Below, piece by piece: positions 45,852 to 58,238 of a DNA stretch of 64,000 nucleotides; position 1 is the stretch's first letter, and every line of letters begins with the position of its first letter. Origin of the DNA: Adineta steineri (taxonomy: Eukaryota; Rotifera; Eurotatoria; Adinetida; Adinetidae); the NCBI GenBank assembly GCA_905250115.1, contig CAJNOI010000224.1, positions 1 to 64,000 of the forward strand, read 5' to 3'. The notes under the pieces were generated by a model that was given only the letters and a program-made list of their open reading frames with translations, ran no database searches and was not told where the DNA came from. The translations under genes and the position numbers were made by a program.

Positions 45852-48800
45852 ATGTCTTCTACAGATTCAACAAAATTTTTGGATTTATTTAATAATGTTG
45901 ATGAATATAAACAAGTGAATAAAAAATTAACAAAAATATTCGAAAATTAAATTTATCATATTTAGACAATATGTTCAAAAGTTATTGATGTTATTCGAAC
46001 ATCAAATCGATTAGGTTTCGAAAATTTTGAACAAATAATGACAATTAATTCTTGTCAGGAAAAAATGAATCTATTAAGTGAAAAAATATTAAATCGGTAT
46101 TGAAATATATTTATCTAAAGACACAAAAAAATTGTATATATATATTTAGAATCTATCAACTAAAATCTCATATTCAATCCTCAAATTGGAATCAATTTGA
46201 TACAGATGAAAAACTCGAACAATTAATTGATATTAATGATACATTATTTGAACGAATTGTAAAAATATTTATTTGTTTTTTTTTTCTAAATTATTTATTC
46301 TTAGGCATCAGCACTTGATGAAGCTGATGGAATAACAAAAACTTCTGTATCAACAACCGTTGTAAATAAGAATTTATTATTATTATCATTCGAATCTCTA
46401 TTTTTGTTTTCTTCTAGCGACAAGTTTTAGAAAAACCACAATTAAAATTTAAACATAAAATTAATAATAGTACACAAATACCTTTCATTCCAAAAATACG
46501 AAATAAACCAAATGCTCTAACACCATTACCAAGTTCGTTTTCAATTAATTCGATTTATTTTTCAAAGATAAAAATTTTTTTAGCGATTATAATGCAGATG
46601 GATATGGAACCCATTGATCTTGAGTTATTACAAAGACATCCTGAAGTGTAAATATAAAATGCTAAAGCGAATTGAACTATTTCGGTTTTTTTGTATTACT
46701 TTAGATTAGATCACCCATATTTTGATGAAATCGAAGCATTTCAACCTGATGAAATACTTTTAAAATCAGTTATGCCTCAGTACCCAAAAGCAATAGAAGA
46801 AACAAAATGTTTATTTGTTGATTCACTTGATAAATTAAAAACTATGATGGATCATATTGAAATACAATCGGAATTAGCTGTTGATTTAGAAGTAAATTGT
46901 ATTTTAAACTTGAAAAAAATATTTAGGTTTGTTTTCGATCTTAGCATCATTCATATAGATCATATCAAGGTTTTACATGTTTAATGCAAATATCATCACG
47001 TACAGAAGATTTTCTAATTGATACACTTATTCTTCGAGATGAACTATCGGTTCTTAATAATGTTTTTACAAATCCAAAAATTGTTAAAGTAATCTTTTTT
47101 GTATTCTCTGGAAAATAGAATTTTTTTGTTTTAATTCAAAAGGTATTTCATGGTGCTGATTGGGATATAGAGTGGTTACAAAAAGATTTTGGTATTTATA
47201 TTGTAAATATGTTTGATACACATCAAGCAGCAAAAGAACTTAAATTACCGACTTTATCACTTGCATATCTTTTGAAAACTTATTGTAATATTGATGCGAG
47301 TAAACAATTTCAATTAGCTGATTGGAGAATACGGTTTGTTAGGAATTTTTAATGGAAATTAAATGTTTTGCTTCTTTTTCTTCATTTAGACCATTACCTA
47401 ATGAATATCTTCGATATGCTCAAGAAGATACACATTATCTTTTGTATATTTATGATCGTTTACGAAATCAATTAATTGAGAAAAGCTCCGATGCTCTTCA
47501 ATCAGTTTATAAAAAATCGAAAATTGTTTGTCAAAAGGTAAGAAAATAGTCATGAATTCTAAGTTATCAATGATACATATGTTTGTAATCTAGCAAAAAT
47601 CTGGTTGAGAATTATAAGTTTTTCAATAAATTGCAGCTTGTTACTTCACACTTTCGTTCTTAAGCACGGTCCATTGACTAGAGTCCTTCGGATCCCCGGT
47701 TTTTTGGACCCGGACCCGTTCAATAAAATTTTTTTAGACCCGGACCCGAAGCCAAGGCCGGGTTTAGGTTGGACCCGATCTCGATGAGCACTTGCCTGAA
47801 CTCAAACTATACTTTTAGACTCTCAGTAAATTTTCCTACTTGAAATCTGATATTTGCTTCGAAAATAGTTTTGTTGTTATTTTTTCTATTATTTTTATAA
47901 ATAAATTGAAAACTTTTTGAATGAAATGAATAAAAAATTAAAGAAATTCAAAAAAAATATTATGTTGATAACATATCTCTTTCGAACTGGACCCGGACCC
48001 GATGGGCTCTACCAGTGACTCAATGTAGTCAAGAGTATATATTTCACCAATCAAAAACAGATCATTACAGTTTTCAGGTAGAGTTTTTCGCGAAAACTTA
48101 GACATCCGTAAACTCCAAATTTGGAGCACACTTAGCTCGATCCAGAAACTTACGCAAAACTCGACTGTTACATGGAAGATATTTTAGATAGATTCTACTT
48201 ACGAGAAAAGCTTATCGCAACTTAAGTAGTGATGAAAATCAATATCAAGAGTGCCTGAGAAACATAGAGAATATATCAGTTATCGATAGAGATGATATAA
48301 ACATAAGATTTTCATATTTTGTGACGTATATTGAATCAGTGTCAAGCTATTTAGACCTTTTTCATTAATATTATTGCAAATGCACTTTATGAATGAAACA
48401 AATTTAATTAATTAGATTGGAATGTTTTTTAAATTAACACGCGTTCTGTCTTAAAATTGAAGTGACAGAGTCGAAATTTATTTTTTTTTCTTAATTAGTT
48501 ATACAAGAAACCAGTGTTTGATGAAAATGCATATAAAATTCTTTATACAAAATGTCATAAAACAACATTCGATGGTATCCAATTAGCTGCATTAAAACTA
48601 CTCTATGCTTGGCGTGATAAAATAGCTCGAGAAGAAGATGAATCAACCAGGTAGGTTTTATTCTTATTTAAATTAACATAAAAAAATCTTTTTTTTTGTG
48701 TCATATTATAGTTATGTTACACCCGATCTAATGCTAATTCATTTAGCTGAATTAGTACCAAAGTAAATATTTTGTTTTAATTATTTTTCATTAGAATTAT

Positions 48801-49096
48801 GTATTTGTAGAGATGTGCAAGGAATTCGAGCAAGTTGTAAACTAATTCCAGAATTAGTTATGAAAAATCTTGAAGAAATTCATCAATTATTAATACAAGC
48901 AATAGAAAAACCATTAGTAAATATACAAAAAATAAACTATGACGTATTTGTTTTAATCATATTTATTTTTTAGGAGATAAATATGGATGAATTTTTACAA
49001 AATAAACGCACTTTTTCATCAACAGATGTCAATGTCTCAACGGAATCATCATTAAATAACAATATTAAACGAGTTAGATTCGTTCCGGAAACATAA
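45852..49096 (+). CDS. EXOSC10: exosome 3'-5' exoribonuclease EXOSC10/RRP6-like, multi-exon
   Basis: Starts [21 protein letters not shown], with a PMC2NT-type N-terminal region ([31 protein letters not shown]). The DEDD-Y exonuclease follows: [22 protein letters not shown] (first D and E), [17 protein letters not shown] (second D), [12 protein letters not shown], and [16 protein letters not shown] (third D and Tyr), so all catalytic residues are present. The HRDC domain ([38 protein letters not shown]) is split by introns. After HRDC only about 70 residues remain, much shorter than the human C-terminal region (human about 885 aa in all). The protein degrades and trims nuclear RNAs with the exosome core. 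The 961-bp intron at 47538-48498 holds a hAT-like element; other introns are about 45-65 bp. A strong acceptor-like site lies 11 bp upstream of the ATG. Confidence 0.93.
47679..48011. mobile_element. hAT-like MITE in the EXOSC10 intron
   Basis: 333 bp. The left end TAGAGTCCTTCGGATCC pairs with the right end (complement TAGAGCCCATCGGGTCC, 14 of 17). Flanking 8-mers CCATTGAC and CCAGTGAC match at 7 of 8. GGACCCGGACCCG motifs lie inside both ends. No coding capacity. Termini beginning TAGA and the 8-bp duplication size resemble the element at 36360-36801. Confidence 0.75.
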
Positions 49097-51144
49097 TATT
49101 CTTTCTTTTTTTTTTCTTCTGATTTGTTCTAAAAGCTTTTCTTTTACTTTATCAATATATCGTCTTAAATGATGATCAATAAATAAAAAAATCAAGAAAG
49201 GGAAGGTTAAATATATTAAAAGAAAAAGTCTTATTTCTCATATTCTATTTTTAACAAATAGATTTCATTACGGTTTATTTCTTAGTGTAATTACTTTCCT
49301 TTTTTGCTACAATAAATAATTTAAAATTATTTACTTATTATTTACACTAGACATGCACGTAGGGGAAATCAGTGCATCTATTCAAGTCACGAAAGAGTCT
49401 CTTGAGAAGAAAATAAATGAAAGTTAACATAGTAAACAATATTTTACCAAATGATGTTTTGTATATAAGGACAATCAATTATCTTAATCTCTTGTCTTAC
49501 AATCTTTAACTTCCTTTTCCTTTTGTTATGGTTATCATGCTACTAACATTCACTTTATCTCCATCAAAAAATTTCTTTTAAAACCAACATAATTTGTTGG
49601 TTTTTCTCTTGTGGGTCTTTATATTCAAGGTTATAGTCAATGGTTCGAAACAATAATAATAACAGTTATTAATCGCACTTTTAGACCTATCGATCAGCTT
49701 GAATTACAAGAGTACTAGGATTTCATTGGTATAAGAACACAAAATAGACAAGTAGTTTGTATTTATTTTCTCTTTCTGTATACATTATGAAGCACATCCA
49801 GAAAAAACAACTTGTCAAACAATAAAGTAAGAACTTATTCATCATTTTATTACATATAATCAAATTAAAAATAGCACATTGTCAAAGTCAATTTCTACCT
49901 ATTTACAAGCAATAAATTCATAAAAAAAAAATATTCACCATTATATTTCTCCGTTAATTATCACGCTCATTTTTTTTTCTTGTCGTCTTATTTGAAGTAT
50001 CTTCATATGACATTTATCTTAACGTCTTTCATTTTTTTTTGATTTATTTACCAGCTGATACCAAATAATGATTTCTTCTCCTACTATCAAACTGTATGTA
50101 GAGCAAATAAATAGTCTCAAGTTTTCTTTTTTTTTTACTAAGTGAATTCTAATAGAATATTTATTTCCCCTATTTCTATTTCTTTTTTTCCGACATAGGC
50201 TTTTTTTCATCGAGAAAACTAAATAACAATTGATCTTTATACACATTTGTGACTCGTGTGCGTCATCATAATTAATTTTTATGTATGACTGCTCATATAG
50301 GAATGTTTTTCAATTTGCTGTTGTGGTTAATGCTTCATATTCACTCGCTCTCTTTCTCTCTATTCCCTTACATATAAATAATCGACCAAGCAAAAAAAGT
50401 AATGACAATATATAGAAACGACGTATGCGTGTATTCAGGAAAAGAAGATGATTTAGAAGAAGAAGAAGAAAAAGAAGAGGAGAGAATCTATAAAGATTTT
50501 TGTTTGTTTTTGTGTATAAGAAAGTAAAATAATAATAAAAAATTCCAATAGAATACATTAGAGAACAGAAAAGAAAAACAAACATAATCGTATTTTTTCT
50601 CTTTTACTCCATTGTTTTCTATAAAATGATACGAGCAGTTGTAATTGGCTGCTATAGAATGTCAACTCCAGGAAGTTTAGACGATTTTATATTGGTATCA
50701 TTTTTTTTCTCTATTTCCTTCTTTTCTATGATCACTACATCTCATCTAATAAACAAATATGTATTGACTATTAAATATGATGATTTGCTGAATAATGAAT
50801 ATTCGAAGCAAATATGACACTTAATACAATTAGTTAGTCTATAATTATATTATAAATTTCTCTATTCAGACTGTAGTTGTTGAATTTCCTAGTTCATCAT
50901 GTTGTCTTCATAGTTAGAAGTTCTAATAGAATGATTACTCCTTGCCATCATCGTAGCTCATTTTAGTCAATTGTCATTTTTTCTTCTATTTCAAATAAAT
51001 TCACAATATTTTTCTTAAGTTTAAGAGATAGAGAAACGAGAATTATAGTATATATAATTTTCTCATATTATAGATTGTTTCTTTACATATTCTCAGATTC
51101 ATTAATAATTTGATCTTACAAATGTACTGATATATCTTATATTA
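49097..51144. other. intergenic, 2 kb
   Basis: AATAAA near 49180 for EXOSC10. T- and A-rich stretches and a GA tract near 50455-50480. Open frames at 50019-50585 and 50626-50817 are not supported. Confidence 0.5.
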
Positions 51145-51612
51145 ATGCCACTCGCTCCTACAACGACCAAATCAACACAACATCGTTCACCATCGTCAAT
51201 ATTAATTGAAGATAATGATGATGCTCAACCACATGTTACTTTTCTTAAACAACAAAAATATACTGGTAAAAAAACTAGCATGAATACTTCGAATACTGGA
51301 ATATCGTCTGCATCAACAGGCGATCGAATACCACCTAATCTATTAGAAATGAAAAAGCAACGTTTAATAGCAGCGGCTGATCGAAAAAAACGTATTATTA
51401 CACGAATTATAAGTATTATTGGACTTTTAATAATTCTATTATGTGCTGGTATCGTTGCACTTACACTTAAAATGGCACCTAAAATTGATGAACTTGTTCG
51501 TACTAAATCTGGTGCACATCCATCAATTCATATTCAATCTCGAATGCTTATGTCACTAACCACAGTAACAAATGAATATCATAATTTTACTTCAAATACA
51601 TCGTCGACATAG
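51145..51612 (+). CDS. unrecognised single-pass membrane protein, 155 aa
   Basis: Single exon. A polar, Ser/Thr-rich N-terminal region of about 85 residues is followed by a basic cluster (DRKKR, about 79-83) and one hydrophobic helix at about 86-108 (IISIIGLLIILLCAGIVALTL), then about 45 residues with several N-glycosylation sequons near the end (NFT, NTS). Positive charges before the helix predict a cytosolic N-terminus and an outside C-terminus (type II). AATAAA lies about 65 bp past the stop. No family recognised; coding status rests on the length, membrane segment and host-like codon use. Confidence 0.6.
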   Translation: MPLAPTTTKSTQHRSPSSILIEDNDDAQPHVTFLKQQKYTGKKTSMNTSNTGISSASTGDRIPPNLLEMKKQRLIAAADRKKRIITRIISIIGLLIILLCAGIVALTLKMAPKIDELVRTKSGAHPSIHIQSRMLMSLTTVTNEYHNFTSNTSST

Positions 51613-52784
51613 CTTTATTTACTTCGTACTTTTTTTGCAACAAAAGAATTATAAATGATAATATATACATATTATAAGAATAAAGAAATTTTTATTTCTA
51701 AGAACATAATCATATACATATTAGACATATCTATATGTCAATATTGATTAGATAAATTATTATATTGTATTTCATGTGTATTATATTATTATTCTTGACT
51801 TCAAAAGCAACCAATGTCATACAGAATTTTTTTCACTTGAATAATTTATTTTGTTTGTAAAAAAAACCAACGAAGATGCAATGTATATAACGTATTTTCA
51901 ATAAATGTCAACATAGAATAAATTCAATTGTTCTTAAATTTAGATTATTTATCTCTTATATTAATTTATTTAAAAATTTAGTCAAAATAAATAAACATAG
52001 TAGAAAAATCTTAAAATTTTGCAATAATCAATTCTATTCAATGTTTTCCCTACATAATCGACCTAGATAGTTGTTCTACAAAATTAGTCGAAAATAGCAT
52101 AAAAATTATGTAAAATCAAGTTATTCAATGCATTTTGATGCAAATAGATAAGAAAATAATCAACTTTTGCAGTAATTATATTAGAGTACGAAAACAAACA
52201 TTCGCGAGTCTTTTTACTGAAATCTCAAAAGCAAAAGTGGCTAATAGGTTCACATCGTATATATGGTTCAAAAAGGATAATTAACTATCCCTGAAGAAGA
52301 AAAAAGATTGTAAACATTCAGTACTTCGAGTTATATAATTAGAAAAACTATAAACAGAGACTTTACGATTAAATATAGTTACAAAAAGTCAATATTAGAA
52401 ATACTGACTTACAAAGTCTACTATTATTAAATTATTCAATAATATATTATTTACAAAAGAATAATAAAGCTAAAAAATCAATTATGTATATTATTGAATT
52501 TATTACTTCATTGACGAAACTGTTCATCAGTATATTTACTTGACATCACTTTACAAAATGAAATGAATAGATTATTAGTGCTTATACTTTGAATTAATAT
52601 ATATATAATTCAAACTTCTTATTTGTGATTTTAGAAAATTCGGAAAAAATAATTGTCGCAAACAACATTTTCTAGTCGGTATCTAAGATAAATTATATTC
52701 ATTTCTTACCAAGTGTGGGTTAAAATAACTTGGATTTCAATACAGTCCTTTATGAAATCCGAATTTTCTATGCTAATTTGTTAA

Positions 52785-53100
52785 ATCCCATGTAAGAAAA
52801 AGTAAACAAAGTTCACTTATAAGTAATTTTTTATGTTAATTAAGTAGAATAAAGTGACTTTTTTTATTCTTTTTTAATTTGCATAGTACTTTAGAATACT
52901 TTTCCCACCTATCAAAGTATTTAATCATATTTTTACTACCTTCGAAGTATGGTTTATTACTCTTTTGGACTTCCTAAAGTACTTTTTAGCCAAAAAGTAT
53001 GAAAAATATTTAAAAACGTTCACTTATAAGTACTGTTCTCTGACCAACTATTGAAAGTACATCATAGTCACTTTTATGGGTCAAAATTTTTACATGGGAT
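52785..53100. mobile_element. candidate short inverted-repeat element
   Basis: Ends ATCCCATGTAA and TTTACATGGGAT are complementary over about 10 bp. Inside, a direct repeat GTTCACTTATAAGTA occurs at about 52811 and 53018. No clean target duplication; weak support. Confidence 0.4.
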
Positions 53101-53120
53101 ATTTTGCATGAACAAAACAA

Positions 53121-53250
53121 TCTGGGTGAATGACGTTTTGTACCACCCTTTCTGAACACCCTGTTTTCCGACATGAAGTCCGTTCCGAACATCCTCACTA
53201 TTCGGTATGCGGAATGAAAAGGTGGTACGAAACGTCATTTTCCAAACAAT
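53121..53250. mobile_element. foldback palindrome element
   Basis: Arms AATGACGTTTTGTACCACC and GGTGGTACGAAACGTCATT pair at 18 of 19 positions, separated by about 70 bp that is itself partly palindromic. MITE-like; no coding capacity. Confidence 0.55.
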
Positions 53251-53958
53251 TTACTTGTTGTAAATTTAATCACACTTTGGTCTAATCGTTATCGGAAACA
53301 TGTAACATATAACTATTATAAAATCTTTTCCTCCGCCACAGGATTTTATTCATATTTGCTAATACCTTTCTTTAAAAACTAGAAATTCAAAACCCAACAA
53401 ATCATTTATAATTTTCAATCAATCTTCGATCGAATCTAGACATAATCCAAACTTGACTGACAGTTTCTATTTCAGTTTGTGTCGGCTACATACATATATG
53501 ACGCCCAGAAGGCTTTTTCTGCTTACTTTTCATATACAGAAGGTATTATTTGTATACATAAATGACAACTGAAAAAACGCTCAAACCGCTTGGGCCATGT
53601 CTACTCAAATCTAACAAGGAAAAAATTGATTTCGTCCATTTTTACTTACGATATAAAAGCTACGTTTTTGATATTATGTCATATCACATAATTTTTAAAT
53701 TATAGTAAAAAAATATTATAGAAATAATTATTCTGATCATCAACAAATAAAATAAAGTTAATTTTTCTTTTTCTGAAATCATTCACCGTTTCGCTGCACA
53801 TACACATCCATACACATACAAACGTTTACATGATCTGACCGAGACGACGATATATACTTCAATATATAAATCGTCAACCGGGATACACAATAAGCACACA
53901 ATACACAATTTCAATTGAAGAAAGAGAGAGAGAGAGAGAGACAGAAAAGAAATTGAAA

Positions 53959-55022
53959 TCATGAAGTAACAAGATAGGAATACATCGGATTGTGTAGAAG
54001 ATGTTGACAAAAAAGTGTTTGCATCGTTTCAGCTTTGATCGAATAAAGACTTGAAAGAAAAAGTAGAAGTTTTGAATAAATTGATGCGACATTTATTGTT
54101 ATATTATTATCATTTATATTCGTTACAGATGATTGTTGATGATTTAATGATTGTTTAAGACTTGTTAATTGTTTAACATATAGTTCTTGTAAATTTGTAT
54201 TATCATTAATTGCTACAAATCAACACACAATTATTTTGAGCAAAAACAAAAAATATCCAACTTACCTTCTTGCATACTTTTAATAACAATAATACGACGT
54301 ATATGATCAAATATATTTGAATCAATATTAAATCGTGAACCTTTTTGTAAAATCGAACATAATTTATATGCATCTTCTTCTGGTACACATGCATGTTGAT
54401 GTATTGAACATGAATCATGATCAATTGTTGTTAATAATATTGAATGTGTACAAAGAATAAATTGTAAATTAACAAAACGTCGTTCAATAAAATATGTTAA
54501 TAATAATTGTGACCAACATCGTCGATGATATGTTGATGTTGATATCGAATCAATTAAACATGTACTTGCTTGTAACCAATTTGTTATTTGAGTTTGTAAT
54601 TCATTATTTGATGATGATGGTAAATAAAGACGACGTAAACGAAATATATGATGTCCTTGTTTCGACATATCACTATCGGATATAGCATCACGTAATAATG
54701 ATTGATTATTATTATGAATTAGATTTAATTTTAATTGAACAAGAGGATTTGATTGTCGTAATATGGTACATAAACGATTTTGTCTTGATGATTGATTATT
54801 ATCATCCGAAAAATAATGATTTTCAATATCACTAATGTCATCATCACTATTACTGTCAAATTCTTCATTGATATTATTATTAGTAGTAGTAGTACAAAAG
54901 AATTTGTCTACTAATATCGATGGTGAATTAATAAAAAGATTTTCATTATCTTCGTCATCATCTTCATCACTCGAGGAATCTTTATCATTATCATTTTCAC
55001 TAGAATCATTTGTTAAATTCAT
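53959..55022 (-). CDS. unrecognised acidic protein, 2 exons, 336 aa
   Basis: Exon 1 (54266-55022) and exon 2 (53959-54212) join in frame across a 53-bp GT-AG intron. The N-terminal 75 residues are very acidic and Ser/Asn-rich (SSSDEDDDEDNEN; SNSDDDISDIENHYFSDD), which suggests disorder. The remainder looks helical and ordered: LCTILRQSNPLVQLKLNLI, WLQASTCLIDSIS, RRCWSQLLLTYFIERRFVNLQFILCTHSILL, and a Leu-rich C-terminus (SIYSKLLLFLSSLYSIKAETM). There is no signal peptide or obvious domain signature. It could be a scaffold or trafficking component, but nothing identifies it. Its start faces an AT-rich 3.2 kb intergenic region. Confidence 0.65.
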
Positions 55023-58000
55023 CGATTTAATGTCGAATTATCTTAAATAAATAGAATTTTGTTTTTTTATTTAGATTATTGACTTATAGTAATATGAAGA
55101 AGAAGAATAAAACGATATTTACCACTTTAATACAACTAAAGTAGTTGATATTTGGTCAGCATAGATTATATTTTTCAATTTGGTGCAATATTGTCATTGA
55201 AGTATACATCTGAAAGTCACAAAAAAAAACTATTAACAACTATAGTCGATGTCTATTTATCTCATTCTGTATATCTATCTTTTTCTTCCTCGTACACAAA
55301 CACACACACACGCTGTAAACAGCAACATCGGCAGCCGAGAGTAGCCTGAAGGAAGAAAGAAGAGAAGGACAAAATACGGTTCTTTCCCTCTCTCTCTCCC
55401 TCGGTCTCTCTTACTTTCATTCTTGCTCGGTTGATGCTCATGAATGAATGAGGTTGGGAAAGAAAGAGAGAAGAGAAAGAAAGAAGGGCATGTAAAAATA
55501 AGTTTTGATGACCTTGAATGCTAGAAACAAAGATGAAGACAAGAACTAAATAAATGGTACACACCTCTATGTAAATGACACCGGAAAGTGTTAACCTTGA
55601 GCGGATGTAATCAATTCTTAATAGGAGTTTATATATCATATATGTTCTAATGTTTGATAAGCTCGCATAGCTTAATATTATCTTACCATTATTTTTTTAA
55701 GACGATTGCTCGTATCTATCTTGTACTTATCCACTTCAAAAAACAAAATTATATACCTAAGTTCTCGTTTTCGTTTTTTATGTTTTATTATAAAATGACA
55801 GTATCGTATAAACAAATCGAACTCTGTCCCAAATATTATAATAAACAAATGACCTTAATCGAAATGGGTTGCATGCTGTAAACTAAGCGAAAACAAAAAA
55901 ATCTCTTTTTTTTTTATTTCTTTCTCTTATACAAGCCTTCATGTCATTTTTTGTTTTCCGTTCTCTCTCTCTCTGTCTCTGTCTCTTTTTTCCTTCTCGG
56001 TGAAGGTGAAGTCGTGTTTTTGCTTTGCAATTGCATATATGAAGGCGTTTATATGACTCTATTACTTACTGATGACAAAACCTTCAAAAACATCCGTTGT
56101 TATTATCATTTATGTTTTCCAATATAAATGTACGCGTATGTCGTCGTATTTTGACTTTATTTTTCAATATACACGTACTCGACTAATGATAGAGACAAGA
56201 AAGAATTCTAGTGTTGTTATTGTTGTTGTTGTTATCCCTATGGTGTAATGTTGTTATGTAGACCTTGGATAAGAAAAAAAGACCGAGAACAAAAATATGA
56301 TGTCTTTACATATTGAAGAACGATCGAAAAGACCTTGCACACACACATACAATGCCATTGAAAAGACAAGAGAAAAAACGTCAAGTTTATCAAGGAGAAT
56401 ATCAGATAGATATTTTATAGATTCTCTTTTTTTTCTTCTTCTTCTTCTTTATTATGATGTTTGTATGAAGATACTTGGCCTTATAATGAAAAACACAAAT
56501 ATTTTATCGTTAATTTAACCTACAAGACTGAACTTGACAAAAGAGTTGTTTATCATTTAGTAACTAGAAGAAGAAGAAGAAAAAAACGTATTCTCATGAG
56601 AATTTACTTGAAAAATAAACAAGATAACGATAATGAAAATAAATATATATATATCTACAAGGTTTTATTATAGAAAAAAAAGGGCTAGACCTTGAAGAAT
56701 CAATAATCTCAAGCTAATATTATTATTTTATATTTTATCAAATACGTAATTGACCATATTAAAATGAATTTATTGATGTAATACTATTCTTTCGATTACT
56801 TTTTTCACATATTCTATCGCGAAATGTTGATTGGAATTTCTTTCTTTTTTTTTGTTGCTTCTCAGACATATGTTTATGTCGAAAACTAAAACTTGCTTTT
56901 ATTCCTTGATGTCTGAAGGTTCTTACAAGGTTTACTCATTAGTTATCGATCAATGTGTAAGTCATGCGAAGGTTGAAGAAATCCAGAAAGATGGATAGAT
57001 AGACAGATAGACAGACAAGGATAAACGAAAGGAACAAATAAATTCTCGCAACCTTCTTCTTCTCTAATATGCAGGTTGGCAGCAATATATCTTGTCAATG
57101 GCACATTTTTTGATTGCATATGTTTTTTTACTTATATATAAATATGTTATTAAGATTCTATTCGATTAAAAATACATGAATAGATATTCAACGTGTTAAA
57201 CAACTGTTTTGTTTTGTTTTTCAGAAAAATAAATCTAAAAAAAAGACAATATATTCTCACCATTGAATGAATTAGAGTAGAATAAATGTTTTCGTTTCGT
57301 TTTAACAAGTAGAAAACAACATATTTAACGATACTATCGAGGGAAAAAATATGTCATGAATCCCTGGATGCTATGTCATTTAATGAATTTAATAAGAAGA
57401 AAATATTTATGTTCTATTATTTTCATAAAATAACACGAGACAATTCGAAGATATTCGTGTAATCAATTTAAATTTAGTTTTTATTGAATAGATGAAATTC
57501 CAGTAGCATACAAAAGACAACATGAATTGTTTCTAAATGTAACTGCAAGCTTCACATGGATTTTATGACTTATATAATGAACTAATGTTCCAGATAGTGT
57601 TCTCTGCGGTGTTAAGTTTAGTCAGTATATCACAATAAACTTCCATCAAATTTATTTTTTTAGTTAAAAATCGATTATGGAACCCGTATTCATATTTCGA
57701 AGTATTATATTTCAAAAGGCCATTAGAGTTTGTTATGATATATTATTTGAATAGATTATGCTCGTTAAACTTCTTTGCATCTTTTATTTGCATGACAGTA
57801 TTATAAGTGCTGACATTTTTGTTTATGAAAGATAATAAGATATTGATAAGTCAACTATAATATTTCGGTACTTTCATTTTTAATGTTGCTAGACTGAAGC
57901 AAATTAATAATTTTCATGCTGAATGAACAGATTACGCCCTAAGTACTAGACAAAAATTGAAACACACTTAAAAAAATCTTTTACTCGAAGAATTACGATG

Positions 58001-58238
58001 GAATACATAAAAATTGAAGATCTGCAAGATGATAGATTTACTTGTATTCTTAGATAGTAATACAATTCTATGTTTCGTGAAATATCCTAACGATCTCTAA
58101 AAATGAGTATGACAAATTATTCAATATAACTACGTTCATTAAAATAACAGATAATCGATAAACTTGTATAAAGTATTTTTTTATTAATAAAAAAGTAAAA
58201 AAACAAACAAAGAACTCTTTATATCATCTAATAATGTT
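55023..58238. other. 3.2 kb intergenic, simple repeats
   Basis: No supported gene. CA-rich and CT/GA tracts at 55290-55480, a TC tract at 55960-55990, GTT repeats near 56217-56235, GAT/AGAC repeats near 56993-57015. Open frames in 55262-56673 follow these low-complexity tracts. A TTTATT near 58178 probably serves the WDR88 gene as polyadenylation signal on the minus strand. Confidence 0.55.

Larger units (their letters stand above)
51613..53958. other. intergenic, 2.3 kb, with foldback repeats
   Basis: No gene supported. Contains two candidate inverted-repeat elements (52785-53100 and 53121-53250, listed separately) and otherwise AT-rich sequence. Confidence 0.5.

Noticed and set aside
50626..50817. 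Frame starting MIRAVVIGCYRMSTPGSLDDFIL as a possible first exon
   Set aside because: Has a donor-like GTATC but no acceptor joining it convincingly to the gene at 51145.
55262..56673. Several open frames on both strands
   Set aside because: Follow CT/GA and CA simple repeats; serine/leucine/arginine-rich artefacts.
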